This document shows, one piece after another, positions 33,137 to 41,016 of a DNA stretch of 43,197 nucleotides. The translations under genes were made by a program, and so were the position numbers. A model generated the notes under the pieces. The model saw only the letters and a program-made list of their open reading frames with translations. It did not search any database and was not told the origin of the DNA. The stretch comes from an uncultured Paracoccaceae bacterium. Lineage in GTDB: Bacteria; Pseudomonadota; Alphaproteobacteria; Rhodobacterales; Rhodobacteraceae. Numbering within the stretch: position 1 is the first letter of the stretch; every line of letters begins with the position of its first letter. The DNA lies in contig CALLAF010000008.1 in NCBI GenBank assembly GCA_938002605.1, positions 1-43,197 on the forward strand, read 5' to 3'.

Positions 33137-35644
33137 TTAGAGAGCCATTCTGGCGTCTTGCCAGACTTGCTCGAGCCTTGCGATACCATCGTTCATCGCA
33201 GCAAAGTCTTCCGCCTTTTGCGCATCCTCAATCGATAGCAACGCTTTGCGATATGCATCCACGGAAAACGTTCCTGCGCTTCCCGCAACCTTGTGACAAC
33301 GCGTAGCAATCTCGCTTGGCTCTGGACGTAGATCGCTAAGCAGCCAAGCATGCAGTTCATCTACCTCAGCGCAAAAACGCGCGATCATAACTTGATACGT
33401 TTCTTCGCCCAAGATCTCGCGCATCTCATTGCGATGAGCAGTCTCAGGTTCAGTGACATCTGCCTCGATTGATTTCACCGCAATGTCTTCGATGGCCCAC
33501 CGTAAAGCGTTTTGCGATAACGGTTTGATCAAGACACCATTCATACCGTCTTCTAAGAATGCGGCTTGCTCGGAGGCCATAGCATTGGCTGTCAAGGCGA
33601 TGATGGGTGTATCAGCGCAAATGCCGCCCCCCTGCCTGATTGCTCGTGTGGCGGCCCGACCATCCATAACAGGCATACTGATATCCATCAAAATCAGGTC
33701 AAATGGAATGTCAGCTGCCATCTCGACCGCAGCCAAGCCGTCATGTGCCTCCTCAACGGAATGTCCGTCGGCCACCAGCATTTCATGAGCCACCATACGA
33801 TTGATGCGGTTGTCCTCTACAATCAAAATACGCAGCCCGAACATCGGTTTTGCTGAATGCTCGGTTTGCGGCAACTCTGGTACCGCATCTGTTATCGTCA
33901 ACGGCAGACTGACTTCAAATGTACTGCCCATGTCGGGGGCACTTTCCACTTCGATCTGCCCGTTCAAAGCAGCAACAGAGCGGCGCACAATGCCAAGACC
34001 AAGCCCGGTGCCACCAACATCACGGTCATACGCAACTGTGCCGGTGACAAAATCGTCAAATATCCGTCCCTGTAGATCGGCATCCATCCCCTGCCCCGTA
34101 TCCTGAACACGAAAGACAAAGTTAGCCCGGTCGCTGTCGATCTTCTTAGCTTCAACCGTGATAACGACCTTGCCATCACGTGTGAACTTGACGGCGTTGC
34201 CCACTAGATTGATCAAAATATGTTGCAGCGCATCTTGATCGGATCGCACCCAATTTGACGGGGTTCCGACCCAGCCCCATTCGATCGTCGTGTTATTGTT
34301 GGCAGCCAAACCCGCCTGGCTGTCGACAATCGATTGAACGATTGAAGCGACATTTAACGGATCAGATCGCAACTCGGCGTGACCGACATCATAGCGCGAG
34401 AGATCAAGCACATCGCTAATATGTTGCAACAAAAGGTCGCCTGAAGTCTCCATGTTTCGGGCATATCGCAACTGGTTGGGGTTCAGCCGTGTGTCTGAAA
34501 GAAGGCTCAAGTTCCCAAGCAGACCGTTCAACGGCGTGCGGATTTCATGACTCATCGTTGCAAGGAATTCTGTTTTTAACCGATCAGCAGCAAGTGCCTG
34601 ATCTCGGGCGACTGTCAGATCTTTTTCGGCGGCGACAGCTACGGAAATATCACGCAGAAATGCGATAAAGATCGTACCTTCTGTCGTTTCTGCGGTTTGA
34701 ATGGCCAGTTCAACCGGGAATGTCGTGCCCGTCTTATGCTTGGCCTCAAGCTGCACCCGCCCTTTTCCGACAACCCGTTTTTCACCCCCTGCACGCATCC
34801 GCGCCATTCCAGCATCGTGGGCATCCAACAGGTGGTCAGGGACAATCAATGGACCAAGTTGCTGACCCAAAACATCATCTGCCTGGTGGCCAAAGATAGT
34901 TTCAGCAGCAGCATTAAACGCCAAAATTTGCCCGTTTTCATTGGCAACTATAACCCCGTCCAGCGAGGTTTGGATTACGGTATCCATGCGCGCTGCGGCT
35001 TCTTCGGCCTCTAGCTGTTGTGCGGCGCGTTGCAGGTTCAAACGCCGTAAATAGAAAACCGTGATTGCAAGGGCGGCGATCAGGGCCGCCACGAAGCTGG
35101 CAAGCTTGATCAACGTTTGGGCCAAATCGCGGCGACGTTGATCCGCCTGGCGCGCAAAGAATTCGAGTGCGACGTTTGCGACCGTTCGCGCGGCAGACCT
35201 ACTCGATGCCACTTTTGCTTCAAGCGTGGCCAGCTCTGCCCGCAACACGTCATCATCCGCATCAATCAATGACACAGTTTCATCCAAAAAAGCCCGCAAG
35301 GCGGTCAATGCCTCGGCATAGATCTCATTTTCCACCAACGGTCGATAGACAGTTGCGGATTCAAGGATGTTGACCCGGCTATAGAACACGTCGAACCGCC
35401 GCCGCAGAAGTTGCAGGTCAGTGGCGTCACCACCGGTCGACAAACTCAACTGCTTTGAAAACTCAAGGAACTCTACCTCAGTCTGTGACAGGGTCCATTG
35501 CACGTTGTCCGAATGGGCAGAGTTAAGGTTTTCGAGATCTTGGACGACCGAAAACCCCAAGAAGAAGACGATCCCGATAAGAGGGATGCCTGCCAGGGCG
35601 GCATACCCCGCACGAAGCCAGCGTCTTTCATCTGGGACCGCCAT
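33137..35644 (-). CDS. hybrid sensor histidine kinase with PAS, REC and Hpt domains
   Basis: About 835 residues with the ATG at 35644; a longer reading to 35791 would enter the upstream gene. TM1 is at about 14-33 and a periplasmic helical sensor at 34-180. TM2 is at about 180-199, PAS at about 222-335, HisKA with His366 in MSHEIRTPLNG, and HATPase with NLVGNAVKFT, DTGQGM and GTGLGLGIV. The receiver has Asp654 in LILMDISMPVMDG, and Hpt has His784 in CHKVAGSAGTF. All phosphorelay residues are present, so it should pass phosphate His-Asp-His to a separate regulator, most simply the LuxR-type protein at 38850. It lies 31 bases after a small secreted protein gene in the same operon. Confidence 0.92.
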   Translation of the reverse strand: MAVPDERRWLRAGYAALAGIPLIGIVFFLGFSVVQDLENLNSAHSDNVQWTLSQTEVEFLEFSKQLSLSTGGDATDLQLLRRRFDVFYSRVNILESATVYRPLVENEIYAEALTALRAFLDETVSLIDADDDVLRAELATLEAKVASSRSAARTVANVALEFFARQADQRRRDLAQTLIKLASFVAALIAALAITVFYLRRLNLQRAAQQLEAEEAAARMDTVIQTSLDGVIVANENGQILAFNAAAETIFGHQADDVLGQQLGPLIVPDHLLDAHDAGMARMRAGGEKRVVGKGRVQLEAKHKTGTTFPVELAIQTAETTEGTIFIAFLRDISVAVAAEKDLTVARDQALAADRLKTEFLATMSHEIRTPLNGLLGNLSLLSDTRLNPNQLRYARNMETSGDLLLQHISDVLDLSRYDVGHAELRSDPLNVASIVQSIVDSQAGLAANNNTTIEWGWVGTPSNWVRSDQDALQHILINLVGNAVKFTRDGKVVITVEAKKIDSDRANFVFRVQDTGQGMDADLQGRIFDDFVTGTVAYDRDVGGTGLGLGIVRRSVAALNGQIEVESAPDMGSTFEVSLPLTITDAVPELPQTEHSAKPMFGLRILIVEDNRINRMVAHEMLVADGHSVEEAHDGLAAVEMAADIPFDLILMDISMPVMDGRAATRAIRQGGGICADTPIIALTANAMASEQAAFLEDGMNGVLIKPLSQNALRWAIEDIAVKSIEADVTEPETAHRNEMREILGEETYQVMIARFCAEVDELHAWLLSDLRPEPSEIATRCHKVAGSAGTFSVDAYRKALLSIEDAQKAEDFAAMNDGIARLEQVWQDARMAL

Positions 35645-35675
35645 TAGAGGCTTTTCCTTAGAAACATTTTGCAAT

Positions 35676-36185
35676 TTATTCGACGATCTCCATACGATCA
35701 AGTTGCCAGATACTATGCGCATAAACCACCTCAGTCCGGTAGTCAGCGCTGTCATCATAAGGGTAAACCAGCCAAAGCGGCCCCTTGTCACGTACAGACA
35801 TTATGCCCCCGTTCAACTTGTAGGCAACTACAGGCCCACCTTCGACGGCATCTGTTACAGGTATTTCAACCGTATAGTCGTTAATTGCAGAGGCCAGAAT
35901 AGTGCCTTCTGTGACCCCGAGCTTATCCATTAGTACATTCAGCGCGACACCTTCAAAGGCTTGCACCCCATCTGTCCAGATTGTTGTGGTTTCGAAGGTC
36001 GTGACATCCAAATCAGTCAGCATCTGCATATCAAACTGGGCCGTGTCATCGACGTTGCTGTGCGATATGATGCCGCTGACAGTCAAAACGACTTCAGTTT
36101 CTGGCATCGCCAGCATCTCTGCGTGGCTCGCCACCGGAAAGGCCAGTGCGGCGATCAGGCCAAGCATTTTGATGAAAGACGTCAT
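35676..36185 (-). CDS. small secreted molybdopterin-oxidoreductase-fold (SUOX-like) protein
   Basis: About 169 residues with a cleavable signal MTSFIKMLGLIAALAFPVASHA. The mature part, ending WLVYPYDDSADYRTEVVYAH and then SIWQLDRMEIVE, follows the sulfite-oxidase molybdopterin-binding fold. VFEGVALNVLMDKLG-like text (FEGVALNVLMDKLGV) and GPLWLVYPY are typical. The fold is reduced, and the Cys that would coordinate molybdenum is absent, so it is probably not an enzyme. The ATG at 36185 has GGAG 7 bases upstream. It is the first gene of a two-gene operon with the hybrid kinase, and a periplasmic protein paired with a kinase is likely to be a ligand-binding or co-sensor partner. Palindrome site B lies 81 bases upstream. 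Confidence 0.8.
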   Translation of the reverse strand: MTSFIKMLGLIAALAFPVASHAEMLAMPETEVVLTVSGIISHSNVDDTAQFDMQMLTDLDVTTFETTTIWTDGVQAFEGVALNVLMDKLGVTEGTILASAINDYTVEIPVTDAVEGGPVVAYKLNGGIMSVRDKGPLWLVYPYDDSADYRTEVVYAHSIWQLDRMEIVE

Positions 36186-36255
36186 GATCAAGCTCCGAAA
36201 TGAGGAATGTTGCAGTCTTCATGCCACACATTCGTTGTGAACTCATCAAGGCAGA

Positions 36256-36285
36256 CGGATAGCCACCTATCCGTTCGGATAGGTG
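36256..36285. promoter_or_regulatory. palindromic operator candidate, site B with extra half-site
   Basis: CACCTATCCG-TT-CGGATAGGTG at 36264-36285 is a perfect 22-bp palindrome containing the same 16-bp core as site A. An additional half-site CGGATAG is at 36256-36262, directly beside it. The core ends 81 bases from the start of the small secreted protein gene (36185). It also lies just before the galU stop-proximal end, so a hairpin role at the galU transcript end is possible, but a 2-base loop makes a terminator unlikely. Confidence 0.7.
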
Positions 36286-36292
36286 CCTGACA

Positions 36293-37180
36293 TCACGCAA
36301 CCGCGTCCAAGGTTGTTTGATGCCCCCTAAGGAAACTTTCATACTCGGCCCGCAACTCGGGACGGTCCAACGCAAAGGCTGTTGTCGCTTGCACGAAACC
36401 TTGCACTGACCCGCAGTCAAAGCGCTGGCCATCGAACCGGAACCCGGTGACACCCGCAAGCGCTACGTCAGCATTAATTGCATCCGTCAACTGGATCTCG
36501 CCGCCTGCTCCGGGGCCCTGACAGGCCAAACGATCAAAAATAGATGGTTCAAGAATGTACCTCCCCACAACGGCCAGCGTCGATGGCGCAATATCCGGGC
36601 GCGGCTTTTCGACCAGACCGCGTGCAGTGGCGATTTTTCCGGTCTCAGCTTCGACATCTAGCACACCGTAGGATCCAGTTTCAGCCCGACTTACATTCAT
36701 CGTGGCGACCATATGACCGCCTGTTTGGGTGTGTGCTTCGACCATTTGTGCCAGCGCGCCCTGCGGCCCTCGGATCACATCATCCGGTAACAGGACTGCA
36801 AAAGGTTCGTTCCCTATCGCCCGCTTCGCAAGTTGGACTGCATGCCCCAGACCCTTGGGCTGGCTCTGGCGAATGACGCTCAGAGCGCCTTCGGGCATTC
36901 TGGTGGGGGCCAAAGCATCTAGCGCTTTTGTCTTGCCGCTTTTTCTTAGCCTTTCTTCCAAGGCCGCAGCAGTGTCAAAATAGTCCTCAAGGGCGCCCTT
37001 GCCAGCGGCGGTCACAAAGAAGAACTCTTCGATTCCTGCCTGCCGCGCTTCGTCAATCGCGTATTGGATCAGTGGACGATCTACTAGGGGCAGCATTTCT
37101 TTTGGGATCGATTTGGTTGCTGGAAGAAAACGTGTACCCATGCCTGCGACAGGGAAGACGGCTTTGCGAATATGTGTCAT
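36293..37180 (-). CDS. galU: UTP-glucose-1-phosphate uridylyltransferase
   Basis: A 295-residue nucleotidyltransferase. The signature KAVFPVAGMGTRFLPATKSIPKEMLPLVDRPLIQYAIDEA, FAVLLPDDVI, and VEKPRPDIAPSTLAVVGRYIL are all characteristic of GalU. It makes UDP-glucose from UTP and glucose-1-phosphate, the donor for a glucose-containing exopolysaccharide. AAAGGAAC precedes the ATG. It follows the GT26-sugar transferase fusion after 27 bases in the same direction, so the two are co-transcribed. Its stop is about 8 bases from palindrome site B. Confidence 0.95.
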   Translation of the reverse strand: MTHIRKAVFPVAGMGTRFLPATKSIPKEMLPLVDRPLIQYAIDEARQAGIEEFFFVTAAGKGALEDYFDTAAALEERLRKSGKTKALDALAPTRMPEGALSVIRQSQPKGLGHAVQLAKRAIGNEPFAVLLPDDVIRGPQGALAQMVEAHTQTGGHMVATMNVSRAETGSYGVLDVEAETGKIATARGLVEKPRPDIAPSTLAVVGRYILEPSIFDRLACQGPGAGGEIQLTDAINADVALAGVTGFRFDGQRFDCGSVQGFVQATTAFALDRPELRAEYESFLRGHQTTLDAVA

Positions 37181-37207
37181 TGAAAGTTCCTTTCGTCGAA
37201 TTGAGCT

Positions 37208-38596
37208 TCAGTATGCGCCGCGACCAGAGACAACAGCGCGAAATGTCAGAAGAATGAGGATGAGATCGAGCATGACGGTCCGCGAACTGGCATAGGCCAG
37301 ATCCATTTCGACCATTTCGTTAAAGCCCACATCCGCCCGGCCAGAGACCTGCCAGATACCGGTGATACCCGGCTTAACAGCCAGTCGGCCAAACGCGCGG
37401 GTGGGATATTGGGCCACCTCTTTGGGGAGCGCAGGCCGTGGGCCGACAATCGACATCTCGCCGCGCAAGACGTTGATGATTTGCGGCAGCTCATCGATTG
37501 ATGTGCGGCGAATAAAGCGCCCCACACGCGTGATCCGTGGATCCTTGCGCGCCTTGAAGCATACGCCTTCGCGATCAGACGCGGCATTCACCTCAGCTTG
37601 GCGTGCCTCGGCATCTTGGTACATCGACCGGAACTTTAGCATAGTGAAACGCGCACCGTTCTTGCCGATCCGGGTTTGTCGAAACAGCGCCGGACCATCC
37701 GATTCCATCCGGATCGCAACGGCTGTGCCCGCAAACACCGGGGCCAAAGCGACCAATGCCAGTGAAGAGATCGCGATATCCATGATTCGGGTTGCGATAT
37801 GTTGTTTCGATGTTTGCGCAATGGTCTTCGACGCAGCCCGGGCAATGAAGGTGAAATTGCCGACAAGATAGCGTTTGGCCAGGCGCTTTGGTTCTTGTGC
37901 AAGGCGCCAGACCCATTCCATGTTTGCCTTCTGCACAACTTTGGGCGCGCGCGAGACATTGCCTGCAAGGAAATCCAGTGCGGCGCCGACACCCAGGCAC
38001 AAAGATGCATTGAGCTGGTTGGCATAGCGGTCGATCCACATTTCCTGCATTGGCACACCCATCGCCACGATGACAATGTCAGCCCGACAGGCATTGATGT
38101 CTGCGATGACCAGATGCGGATCAAGCGCCTCGACAAAGCCGTCGCGCGTTCCGGCAACCTGCAAATGCGGGATCGATGCGGTAAGCGTCGCAGCCGCAGC
38201 ATTTGCTGTGCCAGGTGTACCCCCGAGAAGATAGACCGACTTACCCATGTCAGCGGCTTGGGCCAGCAAAGCTGGCACTAGATCAGTGCCGTTGAGGTTC
38301 GCAGCCAATGTGTCGCCTGTCATCATGCCCGCAAGCTTTACACCGATCCCATCGGGCAACAGCACATCGGCCCGACGAACGGCCTGAGCGTATTTGGCGT
38401 CCGCAGCCATCAGGTTACAGCAATGGGCATTCATGAAAAAGGCGGTACGCCGTCCAGGGCCAAGAAGCGCATCAATAGCGGCGGTCTGCGCCGCATCCAC
38501 CAATGTCAGGCCCAAAGACGGAAGATAGGTTGTTTTCGTACCTGTAGGTGTTTCGATCGGTGTGGCTTGGCCAAATTCAGTTTCAAAATATTGCAT
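37208..38596 (-). CDS. fusion: GT26 (WecG/TagA/CpsF) + initiating sugar phosphotransferase (ExoY-like)
   Basis: A 462-residue two-enzyme protein. Residues about 45-230 form a WecG/TagA-type glycosyltransferase: NAHCCNLMAA, LPDGIGVKLAG, LNGTDLVPALL (Asp105 region), VYLLGGTPG and VAMGVPMQEMWIDR. From about 267 comes a monotopic sugar-1-phosphate transferase. It has one re-entrant membrane helix (ISSLALVALAPVFAGTAVAI), then LKFRSMYQDAE, RRTSIDELPQIINVLRGEMSIVGPRP (Asp368-Glu369 dyad) and KPGITGIWQVSGR. The second half starts the chain on undecaprenyl phosphate; the first half could add the next sugar. The start is the ATG at 38596, in a control region shared with the LuxR-type regulator. Confidence 0.92.
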   Translation of the reverse strand: MQYFETEFGQATPIETPTGTKTTYLPSLGLTLVDAAQTAAIDALLGPGRRTAFFMNAHCCNLMAADAKYAQAVRRADVLLPDGIGVKLAGMMTGDTLAANLNGTDLVPALLAQAADMGKSVYLLGGTPGTANAAAATLTASIPHLQVAGTRDGFVEALDPHLVIADINACRADIVIVAMGVPMQEMWIDRYANQLNASLCLGVGAALDFLAGNVSRAPKVVQKANMEWVWRLAQEPKRLAKRYLVGNFTFIARAASKTIAQTSKQHIATRIMDIAISSLALVALAPVFAGTAVAIRMESDGPALFRQTRIGKNGARFTMLKFRSMYQDAEARQAEVNAASDREGVCFKARKDPRITRVGRFIRRTSIDELPQIINVLRGEMSIVGPRPALPKEVAQYPTRAFGRLAVKPGITGIWQVSGRADVGFNEMVEMDLAYASSRTVMLDLILILLTFRAVVSGRGAY

Positions 38597-38713
38597 GTGA
38601 CTGATCCATAGTTCGATTTGCGATTGCCCTTAAGTTGCGGAACAACGGATCATCACTCAACGAAGCGAGCGGACAGGTGTGTGGGTCAGATGAGCATGAA
38701 TGATCGCATGCGA

Positions 38714-38726
38714 GGTAAATTTTACC
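38714..38726. promoter_or_regulatory. inverted repeat in the divergent control region
   Basis: GGTAAA-T-TTTACC is a perfect 6-bp inverted repeat about 120 bases upstream of the fusion glycosyltransferase start and 28 bases from operator candidate D. It is AT-rich, so chance occurrence cannot be excluded. A separate factor binding here is possible. Confidence 0.3.
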
Positions 38727-38741
38727 CAAATTTTTCGATAA

Positions 38742-38759
38742 CCTACCCCTACGGATAGG
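38742..38759. promoter_or_regulatory. diverged palindromic operator candidate, site D
   Basis: CCTACCCC-TA-CGGATAGG matches the locus palindrome at 14 of 16 arm positions, with a fully conserved right half CGGATAGG. It lies 90 bases before the LuxR-type regulator start (38850) and 145 bases from the fusion glycosyltransferase start (38596). The weaker match would fit autoregulation by the regulator at higher concentration. Confidence 0.55.
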
Positions 38760-38790
38760 CCGCCTCGCCCAAATGGCAGGGTGACTTCGC

Positions 38791-38805
38791 ACATCTAAAA
38801 GATGT
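38791..38805. promoter_or_regulatory. inverted repeat upstream of the LuxR-type regulator
   Basis: ACATCT-AAA-AGATGT is a perfect 6-bp inverted repeat that ends 44 bases before the GTG start of the response regulator. The position is close to where a promoter would be, so it may be an operator overlapping it. Confidence 0.35.
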
Positions 38806-38849
38806 ACAAACCAAACTAGTGTGGGCAGTTGTTATAGAAGGATAATTCA

Positions 38850-39464
38850 GTGCGCGTATTGATTGCTGACGATCACGAGCTTTTGCGGGATACCCTTGTC
38901 CTTTATCTCAATAGCGAAAGCGAGATTGAGACGGTCGCTGTTGGCACGCTTGATGATGCCCATGCGCGTATCTCCACGGACGATCCCTATGACCTGGTCC
39001 TGCTGGATTACAATATGCCGGGGATGGATGGTCTGCGCGGATTGACCCGCACCCTGGAAATGGAAGGCGGGCAGCGCGTCGCCTTGGTTTCAGGCGAGGC
39101 AAAGCGCGACATCGCCGAACAAGCATTGGAAGCGGGTGCCGCTGGTTTCGTTCCAAAAACGCTTTCGGCCAAATCCATGATAAATGCGGTGCGCTTTATG
39201 GCAATGGGCGAACAATACGCCCCCCTTGATTTCATGACTGCGCCGGATGACAGCGCAAGCAATCCACTCGCCGACAAATTATCCAGCCGAGAACTCGACG
39301 TCTTGAAGGGGCTGACCGAGGGTAAATCGAATAAGGAAATCGCCCGCGATCTTGATGTGACCGAACCGACCGTCAAGCTGCACATGAAAACCTTGTTTCG
39401 AAAAGTTGACGCAACCAATCGCACGCAGGCGGCGTTGATTGCCCGCGAAGCGGGGCTGTTCTGA
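38850..39464 (+). CDS. LuxR/NarL-type response regulator
   Basis: A 204-residue two-domain regulator. The receiver domain has acidic residues DDHE at 7-10, phosphoacceptor Asp53 in LLDYNMPGMDG and Lys103 in FVPKTLS. The C-terminal HTH (about 142-204) reads LSSRELDVLKGLTEGKSNKEIARDLDVTEPTVKLHMKTLFRKV, a standard LuxR-type DNA-binding region. The start is GTG with AAGGA upstream. It sits inside the exopolysaccharide locus, and four copies of a palindrome suited to a dimeric HTH protein lie in the same locus. The hybrid kinase at 33137 is its most likely phosphodonor. Its stop codon TGA overlaps the first base of the extended site C palindrome. Confidence 0.93.
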   Translation: MRVLIADDHELLRDTLVLYLNSESEIETVAVGTLDDAHARISTDDPYDLVLLDYNMPGMDGLRGLTRTLEMEGGQRVALVSGEAKRDIAEQALEAGAAGFVPKTLSAKSMINAVRFMAMGEQYAPLDFMTAPDDSASNPLADKLSSRELDVLKGLTEGKSNKEIARDLDVTEPTVKLHMKTLFRKVDATNRTQAALIAREAGLF

Positions 39465-39483
39465 GCTATCCGAACGGATAGCT
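39464..39483. promoter_or_regulatory. palindromic operator candidate, site C
   Basis: AGCTATCCG-AA-CGGATAGCT, a 20-bp perfect palindrome, is the exact reverse complement of the site A core extended by 2 bp on each side. It overlaps the last base of the regulator gene. The core ends 92 bases before the Wzz-like gene start (39574), so it should control the Wzz-polymerase pair separately from the regulator. Confidence 0.7.
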
Positions 39484-39573
39484 TTCGCCTCCGATTGCCC
39501 CGACATTCCGGACTTTCGCGCGCGCGCAATCGTGCCCCATCTTCGGTAATGCTGTTGGCCAAGGAGATGCGAC

Positions 39574-41016
39574 ATGACAACAGCGACACGTCCACCACTC
39601 ACGCAACCAGCAAGCCCGGATATCAAGGGCCGGCTGACGCGCGCCGTCATGGGCGGACGTCTAGGCGATCTGGGGCGCTTGCCTCGATATTTCGCCTTTG
39701 CACTCCTTGGCGGGGCGGCAATTTGGGGGCCAATCACCGGCTATCTGAAGACCGCCCCGCCTACTTATAAATCAAGTACGTCCTTGATCTTGCCTGGTTC
39801 GGGTGCTTCGGCGTCAATGAACCTTAGTGGGATCGGACAGGCATCATCCTATGCGAACTCAGCTTTCGCCAGTAACGCCGTTAGCCCCACCGAAACCTAT
39901 AAGCGGCTTCTGAGCGCGGATCGTATCTTGGATGCAGCAGCAAGCAGCCTGAACATTACCCGCTCCGAATTAGGCAAGCCTCGGGTTGACTTGGTAGATC
40001 AAACCAGCTTGATCCATTTCGAAATGAGCGGCGGTGCCCCGATCGAGGCGCAAGCGCGCGGCGACGCCATTCTAGCCGCCTTCTTTACTGAGCTGGACGC
40101 TTTGCGCGCAGATGAGCAGCAAACACGCGAAGACAGCAGCCTTGGTGCGATCAACGACTACCGCGCCTCGGTTGCCGGTACGCGCACCGAGATTGAGAAC
40201 CTACAATCAGCGACCGGCCTGCTATCGGTGGCGCAATATGACGCGCTGTTGGCGCAGCAGACCGCGCTTGAGGCTGAGATTGGCAATCAGCAAACGGTTG
40301 TACTGGAAAAGCAGGCGGCGGTGTTAGCGTTGGAGACGAGCTTGGGGATCACAGTCAATGGTGCAGCTACCACTTTGAAACTGTTTGCCGATGATGAATA
40401 TCGCCAACTGATTGATCAGGCAGCCATTCATGCAGCAACGCTGGCCGATGCTTCCGCGCAATATGGTGGGAACCACCCAAAAGTCCAAGAAGCGCGCAAC
40501 GCTAAAACCCAAGCTGAAAACGCGGCTGTCATGCGCGCGTTGACGCTGACAGGATTATCAATGACGCAGTTGGCGCAATTGGATATCGCGCCTAGCGGCG
40601 AGCGGGCTGCGCTTTTGGCCGAATTGGTTGAGCAGCACGCGATCTATCTTGGTGCTGCCGAACAGCGCGATGCCATGCAGACACAGTTGGCGGCACAATC
40701 TGTGCGTCTTGATCAAATGGCTACAGCGGCGGCGCAACTGCAAGATCTACAACGGGACTTTTCGGTCGCTGAAGCCATCTTTGCCTCGGCCATTGCGCGG
40801 GCGCAGAGCACAAAATCTGATGTTTACGCATCCTATCCACTGGTTCAGGTGCTCGAAAACCCGTCCCTGCCTGACGCGCCATCTTCACCAAACCGCAAGC
40901 TGGCCATCGCCGCTGGGTTTGCGGCGACCCTCATGATGCTGATGGGCCTTGTCCTTGGTTGGACCCGCTCAGCCATCATCCAAACGTTGATCAAAAAAAC
41001 GACACATGTGTCATGA
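39574..41016 (+). CDS. chain-length determinant protein (Wzz/GumC-like, no kinase domain)
   Basis: A 480-residue inner-membrane protein. TM1 is at about 45-63 (FAFALLGGAAIWGPITGYL) and is followed by the Wzz start TYKSSTSLILPGSG. A long periplasmic coiled-coil region, rich in Ala, Gln and Glu, spans about 160-400. Near the end come the proline-rich NPSLPDAPSSPNRK segment and a second TM (LAIAAGFAATLMMLMGLVLGW). No Walker motifs follow, so unlike ExoP/Wzc it lacks the tyrosine kinase. It controls chain length with the polymerase that follows; their genes overlap as ATGA. AAGGAG precedes the start. Confidence 0.9.
   Translation: MTTATRPPLTQPASPDIKGRLTRAVMGGRLGDLGRLPRYFAFALLGGAAIWGPITGYLKTAPPTYKSSTSLILPGSGASASMNLSGIGQASSYANSAFASNAVSPTETYKRLLSADRILDAAASSLNITRSELGKPRVDLVDQTSLIHFEMSGGAPIEAQARGDAILAAFFTELDALRADEQQTREDSSLGAINDYRASVAGTRTEIENLQSATGLLSVAQYDALLAQQTALEAEIGNQQTVVLEKQAAVLALETSLGITVNGAATTLKLFADDEYRQLIDQAAIHAATLADASAQYGGNHPKVQEARNAKTQAENAAVMRALTLTGLSMTQLAQLDIAPSGERAALLAELVEQHAIYLGAAEQRDAMQTQLAAQSVRLDQMATAAAQLQDLQRDFSVAEAIFASAIARAQSTKSDVYASYPLVQVLENPSLPDAPSSPNRKLAIAAGFAATLMMLMGLVLGWTRSAIIQTLIKKTTHVS

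Noticed and set aside
36264..36285. Site B palindrome considered as a galU terminator
   Set aside because: A 2-base loop cannot form a normal hairpin, no T run follows, and the same core recurs at other gene starts, so an operator explains it better.
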